From Lichenibacterium minor (GTDB lineage Bacteria; Pseudomonadota; Alphaproteobacteria; Rhizobiales; Beijerinckiaceae): a stretch of 64,000 nt of DNA. Location of the stretch: the NCBI RefSeq assembly GCF_004137685.1, contig NZ_QYBB01000008.1, positions 62,001-126,000 on the forward strand, read 5' to 3'. The position numbers and the translations under genes were made by a program. The notes beneath the pieces were generated by a model. The model did no database searches. It saw nothing but the letters and a program-made list of their open reading frames with translations, and was not told the DNA's origin. Of this stretch, positions 1 through 8,386 are shown one piece after another; the first letter of the stretch is position 1; every line of letters begins with the position of its first letter.

Positions 1-1900
1 CGTCACCGAGGTGGGCTCGGGCGCCGGGCCCCGCGTCGAACGTCACGCTGGTGTCGGGCACCGACGCCAGGCGCCAGTTGCCGTTGGCCTGCGGGTCCAC
101 GGTGCCGCGCCCGTGGACGAAGCGCACGATGACGTCGCGGTTGGTGTCGGGCGCGGCCAGGATCACCGCGCGGGCGTCGACGCCCGGGAAGTTGCCGCCG
201 CCCCCCGCCCGGTAGTTGTTGACCACCACGGCGAAGGTGGAAGCCTCCTCGATGGGCTGGCCGCCGTAGCGCAGGTCGACGATGCGGTGCGCGTCGGGGG
301 CGACGAGCGCCCCGTCGACGTCGTAGCGGGACGGCTCCGTCGGGTCGATCGCGTAGGTGACGCCGTCGATCACGTCGAAGTTATAGGACGGGAAGGCCGC
401 GTCGATCAGCGGCTGGTCGGCGACGCCGGGCACGATCCGCCGGAAGATGCCCGCCGAGCGCTCCAGCCATTCGCGCAACGTGGCGCCCGTCACGGCCACC
501 ACGGTCACCGTGTTGGGGTAGAGGTAGAGGTCGGCGACGTTGCGGATGGCGATCGGCCCCGCCGGTATGTCGGTGTAATAGTCGGCGCCGTTGCGGCCGC
601 CGACCTTGAAGGGCGCGGCGGCCGACAGCAGCGGCAGCCCGCCCCACCTGGTGGCCGCCAGCAGCGGCGCCGCGTACCAGAGCTGCGCGTCGGACACGAT
701 CTGCACCGACGGGTCGTCGGCCACCAGCGCGAAATAGGAGAAGAGCGGCGCCGAGGTGCGGCCGACCGGCGTCCGCACGTAGGCCAGCGTGGCGTCGTGG
801 TCGGGCTTCGCCGCCGCCGCGACGGCCGCGTCGTCGGCGACGAGCGGCACCACCGCCTTGCCGTCGCGGCGGAAGATCGGCCGCACCTCGCTCGTGAAGT
901 CGGCCACGCGCCAGCGCCCGCCGCCGTGCTCCAGCGCGAGGTCGATCAGGCCCATGTGCGACCCCCAGAACCCCGCCATCACGGCCGGCACGCCCTGCAG
1001 CGTGCCCCGCGCCGTGTCGACCCCGGCGATGCCGCCGAAGTCCTTCGGGCCGGGGAAGACGAGGTGCTGGTGGCCGGTCAGGATGGCGTCGATGCCGGGC
1101 ACGCCCGCGAGGTACAGGGAAGCGTTCTCCATGCGGTCCGAGGGGCCGCCGCCCGCGATGCCGGAATGCGACAGCGCGATCACGAGGTCGGCGCCGGCTT
1201 CGCGCATGCGGGGCACCCAGGCGCGGGCGGCCTCGACGATGTCGCGGGTGGCGACCCGGCCGTCGAGGTGCTGAGCGTCCCAGGTCATGATCTGCGGCGG
1301 CACGAAGCCGATGAGGCCGATGCGGATGGGCAGGTCCCGCCCGGCGCCGTCCTTCACGGTGCGGTCGAGGATGACGTAGGGCGCCACGTAGGTCCGGTCC
1401 TTCAGCGGATCGGCGGCCAGCGCGCCCCGCGCCAGGTTGGCGCAGACGAAGGGGAAGTTCGCCCCCGCGATGGCCCGGTCGAGGAAATCGAGCCCGTAGT
1501 TGAACTCGTGGTTGCCCAGCGTCGAGCAGCTGTAGCCCATCGTGTTCATGGCGCGGATGATCGGGTGGACATACCCGTCCGGCAGGCCGTGGGCGAAGGC
1601 CACGTCATCGCCCATGGGGCTGCCCTGGATGATGTCGCCGTTGTCGATCAGCAGCGTGTTTCCGGCCTCGGCCCGCACGGCGTCGACCAGGCTCGCCGTG
1701 CGGGTGAGCCCGAAGGTGTCGTTCGGCTTGTCGGCGTAATAATCGTAGGGGAACACGTTGACGTGGAGGTCGGTGGTTTCGAGCACGCGCAGGTGCGCCT
1801 GGTCGGAAGCGGCGCGGGCCGCGAAGGGGTGGAGCGCGACCGCACCCGCCAGGGCGGCGGTGCCGCGCAGGACGGCGCGGCGTGGGACGACGAGGGACAT
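1..1900 (-). CDS. cpdB: 2',3'-cyclic-nucleotide 2'-phosphodiesterase/3'-nucleotidase, 3' end cut by window edge
   Basis: Read on the minus strand from the ATG at 1900, the frame stays open to the window edge, so about 633 residues are visible and the C-terminus is missing. A Tat-type signal (RRAVLRG near residues 7-13, then an Ala-rich stretch) points to folded export to the periplasm. The metallophosphoesterase domain shows TTDLH at 42-46, NGDIIQGSP near 87-95, GNHEF near 129-133, LSHSG and GHQH. The 5'-nucleotidase C-terminal domain follows, with AAPFKVGGRNG and NVADLYLYPNT blocks that are close to E. coli CpdB. The family salvages extracellular nucleotides by hydrolysing 2',3'-cyclic and 3'-nucleotides with two metal ions. 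UshA-type 5'-nucleotidase is the alternative, but the motif spelling favours CpdB. Confidence 0.9.
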   Translation of the reverse strand, partial: MSLVVPRRAVLRGTAALAGAVALHPFAARAASDQAHLRVLETTDLHVNVFPYDYYADKPNDTFGLTRTASLVDAVRAEAGNTLLIDNGDIIQGSPMGDDVAFAHGLPDGYVHPIIRAMNTMGYSCSTLGNHEFNYGLDFLDRAIAGANFPFVCANLARGALAADPLKDRTYVAPYVILDRTVKDGAGRDLPIRIGLIGFVPPQIMTWDAQHLDGRVATRDIVEAARAWVPRMREAGADLVIALSHSGIAGGGPSDRMENASLYLAGVPGIDAILTGHQHLVFPGPKDFGGIAGVDTARGTLQGVPAVMAGFWGSHMGLIDLALEHGGGRWRVADFTSEVRPIFRRDGKAVVPLVADDAAVAAAAKPDHDATLAYVRTPVGRTSAPLFSYFALVADDPSVQIVSDAQLWYAAPLLAATRWGGLPLLSAAAPFKVGGRNGADYYTDIPAGPIAIRNVADLYLYPNTVTVVAVTGATLREWLERSAGIFRRIVPGVADQPLIDAAFPSYNFDVIDGVTYAIDPTEPSRYDVDGALVAPDAHRIVDLRYGGQPIEEASTFAVVVNNYRAGGGGNFPGVDARAVILAAPDTNRDVIVRFVHGRGTVDPQANGNWRLASVPDTSVTFDAGPGARAHLGD

Positions 1901-2172
1901 GGCGGGTCGATCCTGGGGCGGCGGGCGCCGCATCATGACGGCGGGGGATGTCGGTGGAAAGGCGATGCGCCGAAGCGGCGACCCCGCGCCACGGTGACAC
2001 GACCGCCCCGCACCCGCGACCGCTACCCGAAATTGACTTACCCGAACGACATGCAACCCACCGTGCCGATGTACCCCAATTGACACCATCGGAGGAGCGG
2101 ATCGATTGTCTATAGGGGATTACGGCTCGTTCATCAGTTTAGTTCAAGCCGACGGAGGCAGGTCGACTGCTG

Positions 2173-3606
2173 ATGTCCCGCGAACCCGAGACTGTCGAAA
2201 CCGTGATGTGCCCTGTGAGTTCGTCGATCATGGACGTGGCGCCGGCGCCGGGGCCCGTCGCACGTCGCCCGCTGGCCGGCGCTCGCGACGTCGTCAGGGC
2301 GTTCAACAACCTCGTCGAGGCCTGGCCCGAGGACGTGTATCGCGAACCCGTCGTGGCCGGGCGGCTGCTGGGGCGGCCGGTCACCTACGTCGTGGACCCC
2401 GAGTGCATCCGCACGCTCCTGGTGGACGAGGCCGACAAGCTCGTGCGCGACGACGCCATGACCCGGGCTCTCGCGCCCATCCTGGGGACGGGCCTCCTGA
2501 CGTCCGACGGGCCGGCGTGGCGGACCCAGAGGCGGGCCGCGGCCCCCGCCTTCCGGCCCGACCGCGTCGCGGCATCCATCCCCGCCATCGCGGACGCCGC
2601 CCGGGCGACCCTGCGCCGCTGGGAGGAGGCCCCCCGCCAAGGCGTCGTCGACCTGCAGTCCGAGATGATGCGCACGGCCTTCGACATCGTCGTCGGCACG
2701 ATGCTGGGCGGCGACGCGGGGCTGGACCCGGCCCGCTTCGGCCGGGCGCTGGACGGCTACCTGAAACACACAAACTGGAAGATCGCCTACGGCGTCCTGG
2801 GCGCCCCCGCCTGGCTGCCCCATCCCGGATCCGCCCGGGCCGCGAAGGCGTCCCGCGACCTCCGCGGCATGGCGGCCCGCGTCGTCGCGGGACGGCGGGA
2901 CCGCCGGGACGGCTGCGACGTCCTCGGCGCCCTGCTGTCCGCCGTCGCCCCCGACACGGGACTCCCCCTTTCGGACCGGGAGCTGGTCGACAACCTCCTG
3001 ACCTTCGTGGTGGCGGGGCACGAGACGACGGCGCTCGTGTTGGCCTGGACTCTGCGCCTGATCGCCGAGCACCCGGGGGTCCAGCGGCGGATGCTGGACG
3101 AGATCGCGGGTGTCCCGTCCCCGGTCGACGATCCCGGGGCCGTCGACCGGCTCGTCTTCTGCCGCCAAGTTGTCTGCGAAGCGATGCGCCTTTATCCGCC
3201 GGCGGCCCTTCTGGTGCGCCGCGCCGCGGTGGACCTGAAGGTCGGCGGCCTCCGCATCCCGGCCGGCGGCTCCCTGCACATCCCGATCTATGCCCTGCAC
3301 CGCCACCGGCGGCTTTGGAACGATCCCGAAACCTTCGACCCCGATCGCTTCGCGCCCGACCGGCAGCGGCTCCGGCACAGGTTCGCCTTCCTGCCCTTCG
3401 GCGGCGGCCCCCGGGTCTGCATCGGCATGGGCATGGCCATCACCGAGTGCCTCGTGATCCTGGCGGGCCTGCTGCCGCGCTTCGGCTTCGGCCCGCTCGA
3501 AGGCGCCCCCCTGCCGCGGGCCCATCTCCGGGTCACCCTGAGGCCGATCGGGGGAATGCCCGTGCGCGTGGAGGCCCGGAGGGCCCAGCCCCGTGTGGGC
3601 GGCTGA
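2173..3606 (+). CDS. Cytochrome P450
   Basis: A 477-residue soluble P450. The I-helix motif AGHETT lies at residues 281-286, the K-helix ExxR is E336-R339, and the heme loop FLPFGGGPRVCIG carries the thiolate ligand Cys416. The C-helix region contains WRTQRRAAAPAF. There is no membrane anchor, so it is a bacterial class I-like enzyme that would take electrons from a ferredoxin and its reductase; the pair at 30.3-31.8 kb is a possible donor. The substrate cannot be told. A GGAGG lies 14 nt before the chosen ATG, and Met12 and Met20 are alternative starts. The stop is one base before the ATG of the next gene, so the P450 and a GGDEF-EAL protein are probably cotranscribed, which is unusual. Confidence 0.92.
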   Translation: MSREPETVETVMCPVSSSIMDVAPAPGPVARRPLAGARDVVRAFNNLVEAWPEDVYREPVVAGRLLGRPVTYVVDPECIRTLLVDEADKLVRDDAMTRALAPILGTGLLTSDGPAWRTQRRAAAPAFRPDRVAASIPAIADAARATLRRWEEAPRQGVVDLQSEMMRTAFDIVVGTMLGGDAGLDPARFGRALDGYLKHTNWKIAYGVLGAPAWLPHPGSARAAKASRDLRGMAARVVAGRRDRRDGCDVLGALLSAVAPDTGLPLSDRELVDNLLTFVVAGHETTALVLAWTLRLIAEHPGVQRRMLDEIAGVPSPVDDPGAVDRLVFCRQVVCEAMRLYPPAALLVRRAAVDLKVGGLRIPAGGSLHIPIYALHRHRRLWNDPETFDPDRFAPDRQRLRHRFAFLPFGGGPRVCIGMGMAITECLVILAGLLPRFGFGPLEGAPLPRAHLRVTLRPIGGMPVRVEARRAQPRVGG

Positions 3607-3607
3607 C

Positions 3608-5986
3608 ATGGCGGACGGAACCCTGCGTTTCGGACGCCTGCTCCACCCGTTCGGCCGATCGTCGCCGACGGCCGGGGGCACCCTCGCGGTGGACGAGCGC
3701 CACGACCGGGAAGCGCGCGCCGGCATGCTGCGCGAAACCGTCGAGGTGTCCAACTATTCGACGGTGACCCACCTCGCCGTATCGGTGGTGCTGGGGTGCC
3801 TGTTCTGGGGGCACGCGCCTTCCGCCTACCTGATCGGCCTCAACGTCGCGATGTTCGTCGTGGTGTCGGTCACCATGACGCTGACCTACCGATCGAGCCG
3901 GTGGCTCGGCCCCGCCCTGTCCGAGGACATCGTGCGGCGCGGCATCGCGCTCGCCAAGCTGGCGGCGCTGCTGATCGGCCTGATCTGGTCCACCATGCCG
4001 GCGATGCTGATCCCGTCGCACGAGAGCGGCTACCAGCTGGTGGCCGTCGCCACGGCGGCGGGGTTGATCTCGGACGCCTATGTGGTGGGCCCGATCCTCG
4101 CCGTCTCGACCCTGATGATCGTCCCCATCGTGCTCGGCACCTTCGTGGGCCTCGCCGCCTGCGAGGCCCCGTTCGGCCTCTACATCTCCCTCCTGCTGGT
4201 GGTCTACGCCCTCTTCGTGCTGTTCAGCACGCGGCGCATGAGCGAGCTGTCGTACCAGCGCCTGCTCGACCGCGTGGTGGTGCAGGACCAGAGCCAGACC
4301 ATCGGCCTCCTGCTGAACGAGTTCGAAGAATCCGCCACCGACTGGCTGTGGGAAACCGACGTCGCGGGCCGGCTGCGGCACGCGCCGCCCCGGCTGGCGG
4401 CCGCGATCGGCGAAAGCGCCGAGGACCTGTGCGGGACCACCCTGGCGGAGCTGCTGTCGGACCACGCGTATCGCGGGGAGAACGGGAACGGCGTCGCCGA
4501 GGTCGCCGACGCCATGGCGCAGCGGCAATCCTTCCACGATCGCGTCGTCCGGCTCGAGACCGCCCTGGGGACGCGCTGGTGGCGCCTCAACGGCAACCCG
4601 TCCTGGGCAGCGGACGGGGCCTTCGCGGGATACAGGGGGGTCGGGTCGGACGTCACCCGGACGCACGAATCGGAAGCGCAGATCAATTATCTGGCGAACC
4701 ACGACACCCTCACCGGCCTGCCCAACCGAGCGGCCTTCCAGACCGCCGTCGAGCAGGCCTGCGGTGCGGCGGCCCTGTCCGAAGCGCAGTCGGCCCTGCT
4801 CTACATCGACCTCGACGGGTTCAAGGCGGTCAACGACACCTACGGCCACACGACCGGCGACATGCTGCTGCGCGCGGTCGCCGGCCGGCTCGCCGCCTCG
4901 TGCGGCGACCGGAGCCGGGCCTACCGGCTCGGCGGCGACGAATTCGCGATGCTGCATCGATGCGACGACCAGGCCAGCGCCGCGGCGCTGGCCGGCGACG
5001 TGGTCGCCGACCTTTCGCGCGCCTACGCCATCGACGGCCTGAACATCGTCGTCGGCGCCAGCGTCGGCATCGCCCGCACGTCGGCCGACGCCGAGGACGC
5101 CGCCACGCTCCTCAGCCGGGCCGACCTCGCTCTCTACAGCGCCAAGGCGGCGGGCAAGGGGTGCTGGAAGCACTTCGACCCGCAGCTGGAGCAGCGGGCG
5201 CTCCGGCACCGCCACCTCGATGCCGCGATGCGGGTGGCCCTCGACCGGGGCGAGCTGGATCTGCACTACCAGCCCCAGGTCGACATCGTGAGCGGGCGGG
5301 TGGTCGGGGTGGAAGCCCTGCTCCGCTGGCATTCGCGGGACGACGGGTGGATTTCCCCGGCGGAGATCATCCCCATCGCCGAAGCGACCGGCTTCATCGC
5401 CGACATCGGCCGGTGGGCGCTCCTGACCGCCTGCACGAACGTCCTGGCCTGGCCCGGCCTCACCGTGGCGGTCAACATCTCCTCGGTGCATTTCCGCTCG
5501 GCCGCGTTCTGCACCGAGGTCGAGGAGGTCCTGTGCCGGACCGGTCTCGCGCCGTCCAGGCTGGAGATCGAGATCACCGAGTCCATCCTGCTGGAAGGCG
5601 GGACCGAGGTGACGACCAACATGGAGCGGCTGCGCGCCGCCGGGGTCAGGCTGTCCCTCGACGACTTCGGCACCGGTTATTCGTCCCTGAGCTACCTCAG
5701 CAGGTTCACCTTCGACAAATTGAAGGTCGACCGTTCCTTCGTCAGGGAGCTGCACGTGAGGAGCGACGTGCTGGCGATCTTCGACGCGATGAACGGGATG
5801 GCGACGGCCCTGGGCATGTCCGTCACCGTCGAGGGCGTGGAACACGAGCAGCAGATGCAGATCCTGCGGCAGCGTTTCACCGGCTCCATCCAGGGCTTCT
5901 ACTACAGCAAGGCCAGACCGGCCCGGGAGATCGCGGACCTGATCCAGGCGCTGCAGGCCCGCGCCGAGGTGGAGCGGGCCGCGTGA
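3608..5986 (+). CDS. Membrane-bound PAS-GGDEF-EAL cyclic-di-GMP protein
   Basis: A 792-residue protein starting one base after the P450 stop. A GTG at 3593, overlapping the P450 end, is an alternative start. About six hydrophobic segments between residues ~50 and 210 form a membrane sensor, followed by a PAS-like region. The diguanylate cyclase domain has an intact GGDEF at 442-446 (RLGGDEFAM), and the phosphodiesterase domain has EALLRW from 569 and DDFGTGYSS. Both sites look catalytically competent, so it may make or destroy cyclic di-GMP depending on input. The signal is unknown. Translational coupling to a P450 suggests that the two respond to or act on the same metabolite, which is inference. 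Confidence 0.92.
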   Translation: MADGTLRFGRLLHPFGRSSPTAGGTLAVDERHDREARAGMLRETVEVSNYSTVTHLAVSVVLGCLFWGHAPSAYLIGLNVAMFVVVSVTMTLTYRSSRWLGPALSEDIVRRGIALAKLAALLIGLIWSTMPAMLIPSHESGYQLVAVATAAGLISDAYVVGPILAVSTLMIVPIVLGTFVGLAACEAPFGLYISLLLVVYALFVLFSTRRMSELSYQRLLDRVVVQDQSQTIGLLLNEFEESATDWLWETDVAGRLRHAPPRLAAAIGESAEDLCGTTLAELLSDHAYRGENGNGVAEVADAMAQRQSFHDRVVRLETALGTRWWRLNGNPSWAADGAFAGYRGVGSDVTRTHESEAQINYLANHDTLTGLPNRAAFQTAVEQACGAAALSEAQSALLYIDLDGFKAVNDTYGHTTGDMLLRAVAGRLAASCGDRSRAYRLGGDEFAMLHRCDDQASAAALAGDVVADLSRAYAIDGLNIVVGASVGIARTSADAEDAATLLSRADLALYSAKAAGKGCWKHFDPQLEQRALRHRHLDAAMRVALDRGELDLHYQPQVDIVSGRVVGVEALLRWHSRDDGWISPAEIIPIAEATGFIADIGRWALLTACTNVLAWPGLTVAVNISSVHFRSAAFCTEVEEVLCRTGLAPSRLEIEITESILLEGGTEVTTNMERLRAAGVRLSLDDFGTGYSSLSYLSRFTFDKLKVDRSFVRELHVRSDVLAIFDAMNGMATALGMSVTVEGVEHEQQMQILRQRFTGSIQGFYYSKARPAREIADLIQALQARAEVERAA

Positions 5987-6031
5987 ACGCCATCGCCGCC
6001 CGGATCCGGTGACGCGGCCAGGGAGGCGCCC

Positions 6032-6056
6032 GGACGCCCGCTCGGGCGCGGCGTCC
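6032..6056. terminator. Hairpin between convergent genes
   Basis: GGACGCC pairs with GGCGTCC, and an inner CGC/GCG extends the stem over a TCGG loop with one bulged base. It sits between two converging stop codons. There is no T-run, so bidirectional termination is inferred from position and stem. Confidence 0.45.
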
Positions 6057-6062
6057 GAACCG

Positions 6063-6953
6063 TCACGGTTTCAGGAAGTCCCGCAGCTCCGCCACCACCT
6101 CGTCGGGCCGCTCCTCCTGGAGCAGGTGCCCGCAGGCGAGCCCCCGGCCGCGCACGTCGCGGGCCACCTCGCGCCAGGTTTCGAGCACGTCGTAGCGCTT
6201 GCCCACCGTGCCCTCGGCCCCCCAGAGCGCGAGCAGCGGCGCCGCCAGGGCGCGGCCGCCGTCCCGGTCGGCGCTGTCGTGGACGAGGTCGATCGAGGCC
6301 GCCGCGCGGTAGTCCTCGCAGATGGCGTGGATGGCGGCCGGGTCGTCGTAGTGGCGCAGGTATTCGGCGACCACGTCCTCGCGCGGCACGCCCGGGGTCC
6401 TGCTCTGGTGCTTCAGGTGGCTGCGGAGGAAGAACTCCGGATCGGCGCCGATCATGCGCTCCGGCAACGGCTCGGGCTGGATCAGGAAGAACCACCAGAA
6501 GTAGGCCTTGGCGAAGGCCATGTCGGTGCTCTCGTACATGTGCAGCGTCGGGGCGATGTCGAGCACGGCGACGCGCTCGACATCGTCGGCGTGGTCGAGC
6601 GCCAGGCGGTGCGCCACCCGCCCGCCGCGGTCGTGGCCCACGACCGCGTAGCCGCCGTGGCCGAGCCGCCGCATCACCGCGGCGGCGTCCCGCGCCATGG
6701 CGCGCTTGGAATAGGCGGAATGGTCGGGCGGCGACGGCGGCTTCGCGCTCGCGCCGTAGCCGCGCAGGTCCATGAGGACGACGCTGTGGGTTTCGGCCAG
6801 CGCCGGCGCCACGCCGTGCCAGGTCGACAGGGTTTGCGGGTGGCCGTGCAGGAGCAGCACGGGCGCGCCCCGCCCCGCCGTGCGGACGTGGATCCCGATC
6901 CCCTGGCCGACCTCGATCGTGCGATCGTCGAAGCCCGGCAGGAGGTCCGTCAT
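6063..6953 (-). CDS. Alpha/beta hydrolase, haloacetate dehalogenase-like
   Basis: A 296-residue alpha/beta hydrolase. The oxyanion block LLLHGHPQT, the nucleophile elbow VGHDRGGRVAHR (Asp108, with Arg109 and Arg112 placed like the carboxylate-binding arginines of fluoroacetate dehalogenase), LDIAPT, CEDYRA and a late GHLLQEE histidine all match the FAcD/DehH1 family. Those enzymes hydrolyse haloacetates to glycolate through an Asp ester. The halide pocket differs: the family His-Trp pair appears as Trp153-Trp154, so fluoride release may be impaired and the substrate may be another ester, epoxide or halide. The gene ends the same-strand run below efeB, 7 bp from it, and could be cotranscribed with efeUOB. 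Confidence 0.82.
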   Translation of the reverse strand: MTDLLPGFDDRTIEVGQGIGIHVRTAGRGAPVLLLHGHPQTLSTWHGVAPALAETHSVVLMDLRGYGASAKPPSPPDHSAYSKRAMARDAAAVMRRLGHGGYAVVGHDRGGRVAHRLALDHADDVERVAVLDIAPTLHMYESTDMAFAKAYFWWFFLIQPEPLPERMIGADPEFFLRSHLKHQSRTPGVPREDVVAEYLRHYDDPAAIHAICEDYRAAASIDLVHDSADRDGGRALAAPLLALWGAEGTVGKRYDVLETWREVARDVRGRGLACGHLLQEERPDEVVAELRDFLKP

Positions 6954-6960
6954 GCGCGGC

Positions 6961-8298
6961 TCACGCGGTGGCGTCCAGCAGCGCCTTGGCGAAGTGGTCG
7001 CGCGGGCCTTCCACGCCGGGCAGCGTGAAGAAATACCCGCCGCCGACGGGCTTGATGTATTCTTCCAGCGCTTCGCCGTTCAGCCGCGTCTGCACCGCCA
7101 CGAAGCCCCGGTCGAGGTCGGCCTGGAAGGACGAGAAGAGCAGCCCCATGTCGAGCTGCCCCGCCTTGGTCAGGCCGTTGGAATAATTGTAGGCGCGCCG
7201 CAGGATCACGCTGTCGGCCGTCGCCGCCGTGCGCGGGTTGGCGCGGCGGATGTGGGCGTCGAGGGGGACGCCGAGGCCCCGCGGGTCGGCGGCGTAATCG
7301 GGGATGTCGTGCTCGCCGCGCAGGCCGAGCGGAGCGCCTTCGGCCTTGTCGCGGCCGATGATGGTCTGCTGCTCCCGGAGGGGCGTGCGGTCCCACCGCT
7401 CCACCAGCGTGCGGATGATCCGCACCACCTGGTAGCTGCCGCCCCGCGCCCAGCCGGGCTCGTCCGAGCCCTCGCCGACCCACACGATGCGGTCCATCAG
7501 CGCCCCGTCGGCGGCGTCGAGGTTGGCGGTGCCGTCCTTGAAGCCGAGGAGGTTGCGCGCCGTGTCGCGCCCCTGCGTCTTGACCGTGTGGGGCGGCAGG
7601 AATCCGTCCTGCTTCCAGCGCAGCGCGAGGTCGGCCGGGAACTCCTTCAGCACCGCCCGCAGCGCGTGGATGTTGGTTTCGGCCGTGTTGGCGTTGAACT
7701 GGATCAGCAGGTCGCCGTGGCAGCAGTCGGCGTCGAGCGCGTCGTTGGGAAAGGCCGCCATGGCGACGAGGCGCTTCGGGCGCTGGGCGGCGAGGCCGAA
7801 GCGCGCGTCGAACATGGAAGCGCCGAACCCCACCGTCATTGACAGGCCGTCGGTCATGCCGGCCGGCCCGAGGATGCCGTTGTCGGGCGGCGGCAGCCCG
7901 TCGTTCACGGGCCGCGGGAGTTCGCCCGCCATCAGGGCCGCGGTCCGGGCCGTCAGCCGCTGCATCAGCGACGCGAGGTCGTCGCGGGAGTCCGCCAGCA
8001 CGTCGAAGGAGGCCAGCAGCGCCGCGGCGGGCTGGGGGGTGACCACCCCGGACTGGTGGGCGCCGTAGAAGCTCCGCCGATCCTGCGTCCCGTCGGCGTC
8101 GGGCGCCGCGCGGCGCTCCTCCTGCGCCGTCGCGGCCAGCGCCGCCGCGGGGGCCAGCCCGGCCGCGCCCGCGAGGCCGAGCAGGCCGAGCAGGCCGCGG
8201 CGGCCCGGGCAGGCCGGCGCATCGCCGAGCGACGGCACGGGCCCCGCGGGGGCGGGAACGCCGAAGGGGCAGCGCCCGAGGTCAGCCTTGTCCGTCAT
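6961..8298 (-). CDS. efeB: Dyp-type heme peroxidase / deferrochelatase EfeB
   Basis: A 445-residue Dyp peroxidase. An extended N-terminus carries a twin-arginine signal (GRRGLLGLLG then Ala-rich), so it should be exported folded by Tat. The family GXXDG motif is present as GFKDGTANL, followed by GGSYQVVRIIRTLVERWD and a downstream HIRRANPR containing the conserved heme histidine and arginine region. In EfeUOB, EfeB oxidises Fe(II) or extracts iron from heme in the periplasm. It is the last gene of the efeU-efeO-efeB run. An 88-bp GC-rich gap separates it from efeO. Confidence 0.93.
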   Translation of the reverse strand: MTDKADLGRCPFGVPAPAGPVPSLGDAPACPGRRGLLGLLGLAGAAGLAPAAALAATAQEERRAAPDADGTQDRRSFYGAHQSGVVTPQPAAALLASFDVLADSRDDLASLMQRLTARTAALMAGELPRPVNDGLPPPDNGILGPAGMTDGLSMTVGFGASMFDARFGLAAQRPKRLVAMAAFPNDALDADCCHGDLLIQFNANTAETNIHALRAVLKEFPADLALRWKQDGFLPPHTVKTQGRDTARNLLGFKDGTANLDAADGALMDRIVWVGEGSDEPGWARGGSYQVVRIIRTLVERWDRTPLREQQTIIGRDKAEGAPLGLRGEHDIPDYAADPRGLGVPLDAHIRRANPRTAATADSVILRRAYNYSNGLTKAGQLDMGLLFSSFQADLDRGFVAVQTRLNGEALEEYIKPVGGGYFFTLPGVEGPRDHFAKALLDATA

Positions 8299-8386
8299 CC
8301 GTTCTTCCCCCTTCTCTCGCCGGCCCGGTCCGCCCTCTGGGACGGCCGGGGCGGACCGGCCGCCCGCCCCGGCCCCGCCGTCGCGG

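Noticed and set aside
11..2083. 690-codon plus-strand frame at the left edge
   Set aside because: It is antisense to the clear CpdB-type gene; its product is compositionally biased with no motif.
2029..2120. Two ATTGAC words and TATAGG upstream of the P450 as a sigma-70 promoter
   Set aside because: The spacing between TTGACA (2080-2085) and TATAGG (2111-2116) is 25 bp, too long for a standard promoter, and no better pair was found.
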